A stretch of 64,000 nt of DNA from positions 39,876,165-39,940,164 of the forward strand of contig CM044868.1 of the NCBI GenBank assembly GCA_024500155.1, given 5' to 3'. Shown piece after piece: positions 44,956 through 56,640 of this stretch. The notes beneath the pieces were generated by a model. The model was not told where the DNA came from, did not search any database, and saw only the letters and a program-made list of their open reading frames with translations. A program made the position numbers and the translations under genes. Position 1 is the stretch's first letter. Each line of letters begins with the position of its first letter. The stretch comes from Chenopodium formosanum (Eukaryota > Streptophyta > Magnoliopsida > Caryophyllales > Amaranthaceae).

Positions 44956-45506
44956 GTTTCATGAATTGTTACAAGTGTAACATTCGACTCTTTATTCAAA
45001 ATCTGACTCACAAGTATAGGGAACATCTCAAATTTCTTCCATTGAACACTTTCAAAGTTGTATACAACATTGACATCAATATCAAGGATGAGCTAATAAA
45101 GACTACTGGTAGTAACAATAATAACTCTTGGAAAAACAAGAAGAACGACCATTCTTCTTCTTCGTCTTCTAAGCACGAAAATACTACCAACAATATAAGG
45201 CAAGTTGATCTCAATGAGGTATTAGCTCTTGATGCTCCATTATCCAAAAAAAGGAGAACTTACACTCCTTTAGGAATGAATTATGATGCGGCCTTTGATC
45301 GCCTTTACGATTAAGGCTTGATCACACCTATTCGGCCATTTCCAGAGCAAAAACCTGAATAAAGGGGCGCCAAATAAAATCCCAATGTCCATTCAAGTAT
45401 CATCAAGGAAGGGACCACACTACAGAGCAATGTTGGAATTTGAAGGACGTCATTCAAGACATGGTGGATGCAAAAAAACTTCATGTCTCTCCAGGCGGCA
45501 AGAAGT
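44956..45506 (+). pseudogene. gag: gag of Ogre-C, 5' truncated
   Basis: The first bases read SFMNCYKC, matching gag of Ogre-A (SFMNRYKF), then jump by an internal deletion to RLFIQNLTHKYREHL. The frame continues through QVDLNEVLALDAPL to a stop at 45312-45314, where Ogre-A has GQ. Past it a frame change and further stop lead to a HTTEQCWNLKDVIQD knuckle end near 45419. The sequence then enters the 3' tail at the same point as in Ogre-A. The upstream part was cut off by the Athila-3 insertion and later loss. Confidence 0.82.
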
Positions 45507-47415
45507 AATGAACACAAGGGACACAACATATCCTTTGTGCAAGATTTCATGATTTCATTTATTTTTATTTTTTTTATCATTCATCTCCATTCCCTCATTC
45601 ATGTCTAGCATACATTTTCCATTTAGATTTTTTACATGTTTCATGTGTTTCGTTCACCTTTTCCGTTAATAAAATAAGCATATTTCCCTTACATATTGAT
45701 TTTAGCATTTTTAATTAGCTCATTAAAAAAATAACAAGGAAAAAAAAAACCAGTTGCCGAATCGAAGACAAGGAATTTGAGGTACCTTTGCAACCCATTC
45801 ATTCCCCATTAACCACTCAATCACATATCCATTTCTTCATCAACCACTTTGAGCCATTTCTATTGATTGGACTTGTTTATTAAACCCACATTCACTTAAC
45901 CCTAGGATGAGAAGGTGTGCAATTTGTGTAACATTCATAAAGCAAGTTCCAAAAAAATTACTACAGGCAAGTGTTCTAGTGTCTTCGATATGTACACGTC
46001 TCAAATGGTGTCCCTCATCGAGTGCTTAGTAGCGTGCCTGAGAAACATGAATGTTAAGTGAGTGATGGACCGCATGATATGAGATTGCCTACATTGATTC
46101 AAAAGAAAAGAAAAGAAATTCAAAACAAAAAAAATATATGAAAAATAAAACGTACAAAGTCAAATACATTATTGCATATCTTGCGGGGCTTCTCTCGATT
46201 CTTGAGCCTTTTACCCCTTTCTTCCTTAAACCATCAGCTTAACAACATTGCATCCCTTGAAAGACCTCTTTGAGGTGTACATACACTTGTGAAAAATTTG
46301 GTTAGAGCTACGTTTGGCCTGATTCCTAATGGATACGTAGTCAACCTCACATTGAGGTGCGGCCACATTCATATACATGATTGAATTGAAGAACATCTAA
46401 TGCTTATCCCTATGAACCTATCCATTTAGTGCTGGACTTGGGGGCTTAAACCCACATCATTTAGCCTACCTAGCCAATAGTGTCACCATTTCAACTCTTC
46501 TTACATCTCCTTCCATCACCATAGCCTTTGCAGCCTCACCTTAGTATCACTTTCACACACTTCTTTCACACACTTCTTTCACACATACATAGCCATATCA
46601 TATTTTCCTTAGGAACCCTTTATCGTGAAATATTGTTTCCCTACCGCGCATGCTTCATCATCTTTCAAGACAACATTAATTAGAAAAAACATTATTTACT
46701 TGCTTAGCTTCGTGACCTGAGAAATATTCATTGTTTCATGCATCGCATAATGTGCTGAAACACATTTATATATCAATGATTGTAATCATACAAATCATAT
46801 TGAGCTTAGCTCCTTGACCTAAGCAACGTTCATTATTAAATAATCACTTCATCTATATTCGTGCTTACCTTCCAGACCTAAGTGACGTTCAAGACCGCTT
46901 CTTTACACCATATATGATGCTTAGCTCCACGACCTAAGTTCATTCGTGTATCGTGTCACATGATGTAATTATCCTTAGCCTCCTAGCCTAAGAACATGCA
47001 CCATACATACATTATCTTTAAGAAAAGCAATTCAATCCATGCGATACATTTCGTCTTGCTCAACGAGGAAGTTCAAAACTTCTTCCCGTTTTCATAATTT
47101 TTTCTTTTAGGGAAACTCAAAAACTTTTTTAAAATTTTCTCATCGAGGGAAGTTCAAAAATAAAAGTTCATTTTTCATGTATTTCTTTTTCGGGAGAATG
47201 TCGGTACCCTCCACTCGTCTCATAACAAAAATAACGGAAAATTTTTGCTTTTGCATTTTCGTGTTTGTGCACACACTCACCCAATACACATATACACACA
47301 ATCACAAGTCATAAACATGTCTTGTCATGTCAAGTCAAGCTTGGTCAAGTCAGTTGGTCAATTTAATCATAGTCTATACAAGTCCCTTTGCAAATTTATT
47401 TTTTTAGGTCTCATG

Positions 47416-47671
47416 TACAACCCACGTTCGGGGATAAGCGAACCACCTACAGCCCACGTTAGGGGATAAGCGAACCATCCACATCCTACGTTTGGGGACA
47501 AGCAAACCAATTACAGCCCACGTTCGGGGACAATTAAACTAACTACATCCCACGTCCGGGGACAAGCGGACCATCTACAACCCACGTTCGGGGACAAGCG
47601 AACCATTTATAGCCCACGTTTAGGGCTAATCAAACCAACTACAACCCACATTTGGGGACAATCAAACAACC
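47416..47671 (+). repeat. Tandem array, 8 x 32 bp
   Basis: Eight units of 32 bases with core CCCACGTTCGGGGACAAGC, more diverged than the six units in Ogre-A. Confidence 0.88.
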
Positions 47672-47734
47672 ATCATTTCATGGCGCAAGGTTCTCGATAC
47701 ACAGAGACTTGCAATCTTATTAGACATGTTTTTC

Positions 47735-48100
47735 CTCAAGCATGGAAAATTGTCGGTCATTGTCATCTCTCAAAGAAAGAAGTCAGCGATTACATCATAA
47801 GTCGACTTTCCTTAAGCATGGAAAGTATTTCAACCAGTGGGTTTCTTCAAGCATAGAAAACTGTCAAAATCATCTGTCGACTTTCCTCAATCATGGAAAG
47901 TATTATTGGTGGGTTTCTTCAAGCATAGAAAACTATCAATTCATATGCCGACTTTTCTCAAGCATGGAAAGTACCATCCGGTAGATTTCTCTAGTATAGA
48001 AAGCTACCAATATCATCAGTTGACTTTCCTCAAGCATGGAAAGTATCTCATTAAAACGTCATCTAGTGGATTCCTTCAAGCATAGAAAGCTACCAAACAC
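47735..48100 (+). repeat. Tandem array of about 73-bp units, Ogre-C
   Basis: Diverged units with TCGACTTTCCTCAAGCATGG and TTCTTCAAGCATAGAAA halves, matching the Ogre-A array. Unit lengths vary, with small deletions. Confidence 0.75.
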
Positions 48101-49351
48101 ATTTGTCACCGATACACTGGTGCCAAATAAGCAATCTATCCCTTTACTCTTTTATTCGCGGAACTAACATTTTTCTGTAGGTATAAGCGTATAAAGAGTG
48201 ACTTAGGATCGCAGAACGTCTTAAATTATTCTCCGTCCCTATCGACTACTTTGACTATCGTTTTCAAAACTGACGTTTCTACAAACTCAGTCAAAGTGGG
48301 GGCTTCTGTAGACACCTAAAAATGTCTCCCTAAAACCAAACCCTATGATGAACAACCTTTCACCCCCATTATTGATCTGGTTGTGTATTTAATCTTTGGA
48401 GTGCTTAAATCCATGTTTCCATTCAATACATTTCATAAACCAATCAATTTCCTAGTTCATTTCCGTAAACCATAACTTGTTTTCTCTTTTCGTGTCCACA
48501 TCACGAAAATGATAGAAACTGACTTTGTGGCCTAATAATTTTGATCCAATTATTATTTTGTTGGATAGGCCTTGAAATAAGCTTTCCAACCAAGTATCAT
48601 AAGCCCATTTCCGATTTAAAACGAAGAAGATGTGAGCAAAATACTAAACTCGGCTCAAAACCGACACCCTTCTACTAAAACGGCCATTTATTAAAATCTA
48701 CAAGTGATTTTGACCTGATTTTAATTGGTTTAGAAAGTAGACTTGATAATATTTACAGTGATATATTTTATGCCTTATTCCGAGTTACGGATCAAAAGTT
48801 ATCATGGTTTTAATAATGCGTAAAAAACTGAAATCGCGCAACACTAAAAATACCGCGACACGACAATATCTGATGGTGCAATGCAGCTGGTATCGTGTCA
48901 TGGCAATCTGTACCATGTCGCGGTACACATAACGTTACACGGTGCTTTTTCCGCGTCTTTCTACGTTACTTTCACGCACTTTTTTACCATGACACAATGT
49001 ACTATATCGTGCCATGGTGGACACTGTCGCATCACGGTGTGCTGTGTCGTGACACGGTACATGTTCCATGTCACGGGAATTTCCCATGTTTCCCCGCGTT
49101 AAAGCTAATGTGTTTATCCTCCGCTGCTTTGCTTCTGCCTCGTGTCACACCAGAGTACCTCGCGTCACGGGAATCCTTACCGTGTTGCGGCGCATTTTTT
49201 TCTTGTCGCGCATTATTTATAGGGTTTTTTTTATATTTTTAGGGTTCCCTGCGTTCCCTCTACTCATTTTCCCTATATAAATACCCCCCTTCTTTCTGCA
49301 GTCCGAGGCATAAAATCATTCTCTCTTCCTCTCTTTTATACCAAAAATCAT

Positions 49352-49412
<61 letters not shown>

Positions 49413-50316
49413 TCTAAGTCTTAAACCTATATTTCGAATTACACCATTCTTCCCTAAACACTCCAAGGAGTCCATACAATACCCGAGGTTTCGTCCTTAA
49501 ATTAAGGTGTGTAAGGTACCAATAACTGAGGGTTTGGACAAAATCAACTCTACTTTTTATTTAATTTAATTTCCATTTGATTTATATATTTTTTTTATTG
49601 AAGTTACTAACAATTTATTCATGATGTAGCAATTTAAGGGAACGAGCAGAATGTGAGTACGTAATTAATTAATTTAAGGAAATTTTGTTTTTTACCACCT
49701 TGCAAAAGCACTAAGATCTGTATTACCACCTCCCAAAAAAAAAGTATTACTTTACCACCTTATAAAAAAAATAAATATAGGTTTTACCACCTCCACCCGA
49801 CTCCGGTGACGGAAAGTTGCTGTGGGTCCCATTCTAACGGCTACTTTTTAAAATTTGGCCCTTTCTTCCTCGATTTTCCGATATAAATAACCCGTTTTAC
49901 CAATTTGTAGAAAAAAATCCACTGATTTTGGGTTTTTTTTTTTTTTTGATTTGCTTCCAAAAAGCTCAATTTCACTATGCCCTAGCATTCCCAGCATCGA
50001 TTTGTTCCATATTTGTGCTCATTTAACAAACTTCATTGAGACAGAAATTGGAAGGAGGTACGTTGTTCAATTAAATCTCGAATAAGATGAATTCGTTGCA
50101 AATTTTTGCACTTGTTGTCTGAATTATGTCGCAAATGTGGATATGACTTAAGAATTGAGCCCCAATTTCGTATTTCCAAAATTAGGGTTCATGTTATTTT
50201 CAATTGAATTGGGGTTTTTTAAATTTGAATGGATTATTGTAATTACGGTATGGCAATGGTAATTTTGTTCAATTGGGAGTAATGTTGATGATGGTGCTTG
50301 CCAATTGTTGCAAGAA

Positions 50317-50793
50317 ATGTCTTCCATAAGTTATTCACCATCAAAAGAAGAAAAATGTCAATGCAGATTACCCATGGCAAGGCTTACTTCCTGGACTAGG
50401 GAGAATCCAGGACGCAAGTTCAGGTCCTGCAAGTTCTATGACCCTGTGACAGAGACAAGGGGTTGTAAAGCCTTTGAGTGGGTGGATCAGCCAGATGGAA
50501 CACCATGGCAAACAGAGGTGATTAACAACTTAATACTTGACAAGAAATTGATGAAGGGTGGGATTAATGACTTGAAGAGGGAAGTAGATGATGTTAGTTG
50601 GCAGAGGAGATGCTTGTTGAATGAGATTAATTCCTTGAAGATCAAGTGTAAGGCACTGAATTCTGACAGAAAGAAGATGAGCATGGAGACTTATGGAAAT
50701 GAAGGATCATCAAAGAATTTGGCTATGTTTATGGGTTTTGTTGTGTTTTGTTTCCTAGGTTTGGTTATGGCCTTGTATTTTGCTAGATCTTAG
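50317..50793 (+). CDS. GRF-type zinc finger protein with C-terminal membrane segment
   Basis: The start chosen is the ATG at 50317 (MSSISYSPSKEEK); the open frame extends to 50305 only via a TTG. The product is 158 residues. Residues about 15-60 form a GRF-type zinc finger: CQCRLPMARLTSWT, NPGRKFRSCKFY and GCKAFEWVD supply the Cys residues and conserved aromatic positions. Residues about 75-120 look coiled-coil. Residues about 133-156 are hydrophobic (FMGFVVFCFLGLVMALYF), a likely membrane anchor. The domain is known to bind nucleic acid in other proteins. Proteins of this layout are common in plants, often near transposons. The frame is undamaged although the neighbouring transposase is not. 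Its role in the element is unknown. Confidence 0.78.
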   Translation: MSSISYSPSKEEKCQCRLPMARLTSWTRENPGRKFRSCKFYDPVTETRGCKAFEWVDQPDGTPWQTEVINNLILDKKLMKGGINDLKREVDDVSWQRRCLLNEINSLKIKCKALNSDRKKMSMETYGNEGSSKNLAMFMGFVVFCFLGLVMALYFARS

Positions 50794-51123
50794 GATTAGT
50801 GTGAACATTTGGAAATTTAGGCAAGGTTTTATGGCTTTTGTTAGGGTTGCCATTTCATGTTATGTATTTGAATATTTGCATTTGCTTAATCAAATGAAAT
50901 GAAATGTATTGAAAAGTTTGCTCTAACTTGTAGTGTTTAATTTAGTCATTCCCATTCATTTTAGTAGCAAAAGGCATATTCACATATGCATACAAAATGT
51001 TGAGAAAGTTTTGCAGCAAAAGAGCACTACATAAGTTCACCTTAAAAAACTAAGTTATCCAACTGCACACATGAAATTACTTAAAAAACTAAGATGTTCA
51101 TGAAGTACAAATTCTCTAAACTA

Positions 51124-54100
51124 TTACAAGCTGTTCAAATTCTTTGTCCTGCTCCTGGTAACTGGCAGCTTGGGCCATGCTTCTGTTGCTTGGGCTAGCT
51201 GAGATGAAGACTCATATGGTTGGGGTTGACTTGAGCTCTTTTTTCTGCCTCTGGTGGTGTGTTGAATCAGAGATTGATAGGGTGCTGATGATGCTGGGGC
51301 AGTTGCTGTAGGCTGAGATGATGCTGCTGCAGTAGTAGTCTGTGGTTTTAGCATTGTCAATGCAGCCTGCATTTCAAAAAGAATAGAAGTCATCAATTGC
51401 TGATTGTTACTCAACCTAACACACATACAATGAATGCAAAATTGCATGTATATACCTGTTTTGCAGCTTTAGCCTCACTTTTCTTCCTTTGCTCTTTCAT
51501 CCAAGCTGTCAGCAGCTGTGGCCTTCCCCCTTTGGGATTTGGTGCAGCCTGTTGTGGTTTCTCTGGTGCAGGACCTTGCTTACAGGTTTTGGCATAATGT
51601 CCAAACCCACCACAGTTGCTACATTGATTTTTGATCTTTTGTTTTTTCCCCTAAGAAGTAGCAGCAGTAAACCCTTCACCTTGTTCAAGCTTCCTTTTTT
51701 TTTTCTTTTGGTCTGCCTGAATGAACCTTTATCATAGGTGGCAAAGGCTCTCTAAGCTGGACCCTTTCCCAATGCTTTGAACCAGGCATTGCAGCTATGA
51801 GAGACTCATATGCATCTAGGTAAGTGACCCTATAATAGTGAAAATGCACATACAACTCTAGGTCCTCCCTCTTGTCCAAAATGCAAGCATAAGCATGGGT
51901 ACAGAGTATCCCTGTCAACTCCCACCTATAGCAAGTGCATGTCTTATTTGACAAGTCAACAACGCATTGGTCATCTTTGTACTGAACCTCATAGGTCTCT
52001 CCCCTAGAAGCCAGCACAGTACATGCCCTAGCATACTTCTCAATGCTATCAAATAGCTTGTTCACATATGGTGTTAATAAACCCTCCCATTTAGAGGCAG
52101 CCTCCCACTTATCATTACTTCTCTTCATCATGTACCTTCTTAACCATTCCATTTGGGTAAGAATGGGCTTATCCCTAGCTTCCCTAATCACAACATTAAA
52201 TGTCTCACACATGTTGTTTAACAACATGTTAGACTTGCATGTAGTTGAGAAAGCATGCCTAGACCAGTGGTGGGGGGGATGTTTGCAAGGTACTCATAAG
52301 CTTCATCATTCAGGAAGTGAATTGACTCCATAGCCACCTCAAATTCAAACTGACACACACACACAAAGACACACAGCATAGATTGAACACTCCAAATTGT
52401 ACAACAATGCCAAAGTTATGATATACAACAATGCCAAATTCAATACTCCAAATTGTACACACACACACAAACACACATATGCAAACACAAATATCCTAGA
52501 CTGTACAAATAATAAACAGTAAAAACACACACATGCAAACACATGAAATTAAAGTGAAGGCATATACCACTGTGCTTGCCCTAGCTGCTGCCTAAAAAAG
52601 CTCCTTGAAAGTGGCCCCATGAAATTGCAATTTGAAATTTGCCCAAATGTGTCTCACACATAACCTCAGCTCTGCCTTTGGGACAACTTCAGCAAATGCT
52701 TCAATCAAACCCTAACATATTACAAAAGACACAAAAGTTAAACCATATAAATGCAAACAAAAAAAAAAAAGAAAAAAAAAATCAAAAACCCGAAAGAAGA
52801 TACTTCCTTTCTGCCTATCAGACATGAAAGTCAAGCCATGTCCTTTATCAAAGCAGCCTAGTGAGTCCATCAGACTTTGAAGAAATCACACCCAGGTCTC
52901 CTTATTCTCTATTTCACATGTTGCCCAGGCTATTGGAAATATGTTGTTATTTCCATCTTTACCTACAGCCACCAATATTTGCCTAGGATATGCTCCTTTT
53001 AGGTGGCAACCATCCACCCAATGATGGGTCTGCAACAAGAGACAAACCCAAAACTCAGTGGAGCAAGGCAAATGTACATTCTTATGAAGATTGGCCTCTG
53101 TATCTGATCCATTGTATCCACAACCACATTGCAACTGCTGCCTGGGTTGTACTTTAGAAAAGTTTTCCCGTAGTCCCATACCCTAGCATATTACTCAGCT
53201 GCACTCCCATAAATTACCAATTTAGCCCTGCTCCTTGCCAACCAGGCCTTGTATTACCCAACCTTTATCCCCAAATCATTCAATGCCCTCTCTTGAATCT
53301 GTCTTATCTTCCACCCTGGGTTACTCCTAAACTCCTCTAAGTACCTGTCTGCCAGATATTCAGCTGTCAACTTCTTGTTCATCTTTGTCCTAACACACCT
53401 ATGCTTCAACACTAAAGACTTTATCTGCCAAGCATCTGATTTCACTAACCTAGAAGCATAGAACTTAAATCTACACTTCCTCCCTTTCACACAAGTACAC
53501 TGAACCAACCTACAACTTTTCTTGTTGTACTGACAACTACACCTTCTTCTATAGTAAGTTGTTATCCTTTTGCTGTCATTATGCAATAGGTAGTACTCAT
53601 ACCTATTCTCAATTGCATGTTGCCTCAAAGCTTTCCTCACCACTTGAACATTGCTGAACTTTAAACCCACTTCAAATTGGATAGGCTAGGAGAAATTTGT
53701 TTCAGCATTAAACCAACTACAACCACCATTGTCATCATCAGAATCACCATCTAAGCTCCTAAGTTCCTCAGAATCATCAACAGCTTCTTCTTCAACCCTC
53801 ACTTCAAGTGATTTCAGATGTCTGTCAATGTCAACCCTAGGATCCTTAGGCTCCTCTTCTTCTTCACCTACACCTTTCAAGCTGCCCTGCACCTCAGTTC
53901 TAAGAAGATCTAGGTTTTGCCTCAACCACTCTTCATCATCTTCATCATCATAAATATCCTCTTCTCCCTCCTCCCAGTCCAGTCCTAGATCACTATGCTC
54001 AGAATCAGAAGACTCAGTTCCTCCCTTTCTATCACTGTACTCATCTTCAAACACCAACTTCTTCCCTACACCTTGCTTGTTCTTGCCTGCACCTTGCTTC

Positions 54101-54798
54101 CTAGGTTCTTCACCCCCAGATCTAGCACCAACATCTCCCTCAAGAACCTTTCCCTTACCCTTTTCAGCTGCAGTAAACTTCCCAGAAGCTCCCTCACCTA
54201 ACTTTCCCCTTCCCTTATCTTTTGCTGTCTCTCTATCTATAGCTGTATGCACCCTTTCACCCCTGTCCTCAACCTCTTTGTCGTGAATCTCAATCCCTTT
54301 TAATCTTGGGCTTCTCCTTACTTCTAAGCTAGTATCCTTTGGTCCTGTCTTAAGTATTCTAGGCCCACCAAATTTCTTTTTAAGTCTGCTCCTCTCTTTT
54401 GAAGTCAACTAATTACCATCTATAATATTAAATGGTGTTTTATCAGTTGCTTGAATTTGCTCATGGCTAGTCACATACATCTCAATTTCCCCATCTTTAT
54501 TCACTGTCTCAAGGAACCCCTTTACCTCATCATCACTATTCAATTCCCTTTTACCAGTTACCCAAGACTTCCCTTTCTGTTTATACCAACAACTAAATCC
54601 CTTAGGCACCCTAACAGTAGCATACACAAAACCATGTATAGCTGACTCCCTCAAGTAGTGTACATCTATGCTAGAAACAAGAACATTTTTCCTCACATAA
54701 ACCCAACCACCATCCCAATTTAACACCCTTCTATTTTTACCAACTAATGAGGGTATAAATGCACCCCCTAATGTCATTTTAAGGTTCACTTTATCCAT
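51124..54798 (-). pseudogene. MuDR-type transposase gene with introns, broken
   Basis: The likely start is the ATG at 54798 (MDKVNLKMTLGG), giving a PB1-like N-terminal domain. Then follow an acidic linker, a MuDR DNA-binding domain (53254-53670; ASRLVKSDAW, ERALNDLGIK), a MULE catalytic core (WVDGCHLKGAY, VAVGKDGNNNIFPIAW), a SWIM zinc finger (CVVDLSNKTCTCYRW...GILCTHAYAC) near 51900-51960 and a CCHC knuckle CSNCGGFGHYAKTC near 51590-51635. Clean GT-AG introns lie at 51367-51455 and 52350-52567; another ends at 52712. Damage includes stops near 54411, 53688, 53256, 53190, 52888 and 52600, and an apparent frame change in a C-run near 52270. It would have cut and inserted the element. Confidence 0.88.
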
Positions 54799-55475
54799 CC
54801 TAGCTGTAACAGGTCCAACAACAACAAAACAAACACAACAATGCACAATTTCAATATTTAATTGAACAATTAATCAATCAATCCAATTTACAACTACTCA
54901 CAAATTACATGTAAGACCAATTAGGCTACATTGTGCACTTAATTAACAATTAACATATATATTAGGGTTTAATCAAGTCAAAGATTATAATTAATTAACA
55001 ATAACACAGTTTAATCAAGTCAAAGATTCGCATAATTAGGGTTTATAATTGTTTAATTCACATATTCCCAAAAACAGCAAATTTTACCCCAAATTACTCC
55101 CAATTACCCACACAAAGTACAGTAAAGAGCTAAAAAATATCTGTTTTGCCAGAATTCGAGATTCTTTGTCAGCAAAGACTCAAGCTTTTGGACCTTTACG
55201 CGTTGAAGATGAAAGATACCTCGCTGAGTGGCTTCGAAATTGTGGTCCCAACTACTCTTGCTGAGTGAAGAACTGTGCGACTTAGGGTTTACTTTTTGAG
55301 AAAGATCAGAAAATGAGAGGAGAGAGAGTGAAAGGTTGAATTTCAGAGAAAAATTGATGAGAAATTGATGGAGAGAGGTGAGAATTGATGAGAATTCAGA
55401 GGGGAAGGTGAGAAAAGGAAGAGAGAGAGGGAAATCGTATTTTTCGTCTTAAATGTGGAGGGAAATGTTAAATGG
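54799..55475. other. MULE right non-coding part
   Basis: Promoter side of the minus-strand transposase. AT-rich, with repeats of AATTAGGGTTTA and TCAAAGATT phrases near 54960-55040. No other gene supported; a 71-codon frame at 55049-55264 has no recognisable feature. Confidence 0.5.
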
Positions 55476-56332
55476 TGGGACCCACAAAAACTTTCCGTCA
55501 CTGGAGTCAGGTGGAGGTGGTAAAACCTATATTTATTTTTTTTATAAGGTGTTAAAGTAATACTTTTTTTTTGGGAGGTGATAATACAGATTTTAGTGCT
55601 TTTGCAAGGTGGTAAAAAAACAAAATTTCCTTCATTTAATTACTTATTTTATTTTTATATTGCTAATATCATTATTAGGTTAATTTATTATTTGATTTGA
55701 CTAACGCTATTATTGTTAAAATGCCTCCAATATTATTTATTATTCTATTATATTTTTTATGATCACCATATTGCATGTTAAAGGGAATATGTAAATAAAA
55801 ATCACGCCTAATAAGATATTGGGACAATTGGTTTAGGATCCTTTTTAATCTTGTTGTTAATCGAAGTGGTTACAATATTTTAGAATAATATGTTGCATCA
55901 ATATTAAACTAATTTAGCTTAATAATAGTTTTCAGCAAATTAAATATTTTGTTTGTATGCCTTTGAGATCGCAGGAATCACTTTTCACAATAAGAATTGA
56001 GTAGAGGCCAATACGGACGAATGCAACTTCATGACTCACTTCGTACCATCATCCCCGATTCTCCTTTCGTGGTTTTGAACCATATGGTGTTAGTAATCTC
56101 ATGGATTATGAATGGGGTGTAACCTTCACGGGTCAATCTTTGTTGCCTATTGTTGTCCCTTCACGTGGTTGCCTTATAATAATCCGTGAACGGTTTACAA
56201 GTTCCTTAAAACCTTGTTGGCGGCTCCCTACTTTCCTTGTCCCTAATCGTATTACGTCAATTCCCACTTCCTATGAGTGCCAAGCATATTCACACATGCT
56301 TTAACGTAGGCGCACTTTGAACAACACCTACA

Positions 56333-56640
56333 GTTATTTAACTTCTCAAAAGTTTAAATTGCCAGGTTAGTTTAATAATTACGAAGTTGAGTTAAAAACT
56401 GAAAATTTATTTATATAATATTAAAAATTTTTAAAAATTGAAAGCTAAATAACATTTACACAAATATATGTAATCAAAGCTCAATCTTAAAACATGAATA
56501 AAAATAACACTAGAGAGAGAAAGTTTTCGAGTTAGAAAATACTCACAAAAATGTTAACTCCCTTTACGCTGTTCTTCCCTAATTTTCTTTTCAATTAGTG
56601 TTTTCTTCTCTACTATTCTAATTTAGTTCATCCTTTTCTA
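56333..56640. other. Short AT-rich spacer after Ogre-C
   Basis: No gene or repeat recognised. It begins GTTAT directly after the Ogre-C LTR. Confidence 0.5.

Larger units (their letters stand above)
45507..48292 (+). other. Ogre-C 3' tail
   Basis: Same ordered blocks as Ogre-A: CCTGAGAAACATGAATG block near 46037, hairpin block at 46300-46370, five CTTAG...CTAAG-type phrases between about 46700 and 47000, and GTCGGTACCCTCCAC near 47200. No gene. Confidence 0.8.
49678..55630. mobile_element. Mutator-like transposon (MULE) with two genes
   Basis: 5953 bp with inverted terminal repeats of about 155 bases (49678-49831 and 55476-55630), both starting GGAAATTTTGTTTTTT and containing TACCACCTTGCAAAAGCACT. 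The flanking 9-mers TTAATTTAA (49669-49677) and TTCATTTAA (55631-55639) differ at one base, as expected for a Mutator target duplication. It carries a GRF-zinc-finger ORF on the plus strand and a broken MuDR-type transposase on the minus strand, tail to tail. Confidence 0.93.
44956..56332 (+). mobile_element. Ogre-C: second copy of the gag-only Ogre family
   Basis: Contains a truncated gag, the full 3' tail with both tandem arrays, a polypurine tract and a 3' LTR (48307-56332) opened by a Mutator-like element. The 5' LTR and leader are missing on the left. Sequence and arrangement follow Ogre-A closely. Confidence 0.88.
48307..56332 (+). repeat. Ogre-C 3' LTR, split by a Mutator-like element
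   Basis: Starts TGTAGACACC after AAAGTGGGGGCTTC and ends CACCTACA. Without the insertion (49678-55630) and one target copy it would be about 2.06 kb. TATATAAATA lies at 49274-49283, after a decayed CCGTGTCACGG array (48845-49205). A (TC)n microsatellite lies at about 49353-49408. Confidence 0.88.

Noticed and set aside
53729..54286. Plus-strand Ser/Pro-rich frames opposite the MULE transposase
   Set aside because: They are shadows of the acidic linker of the minus-strand transposase.
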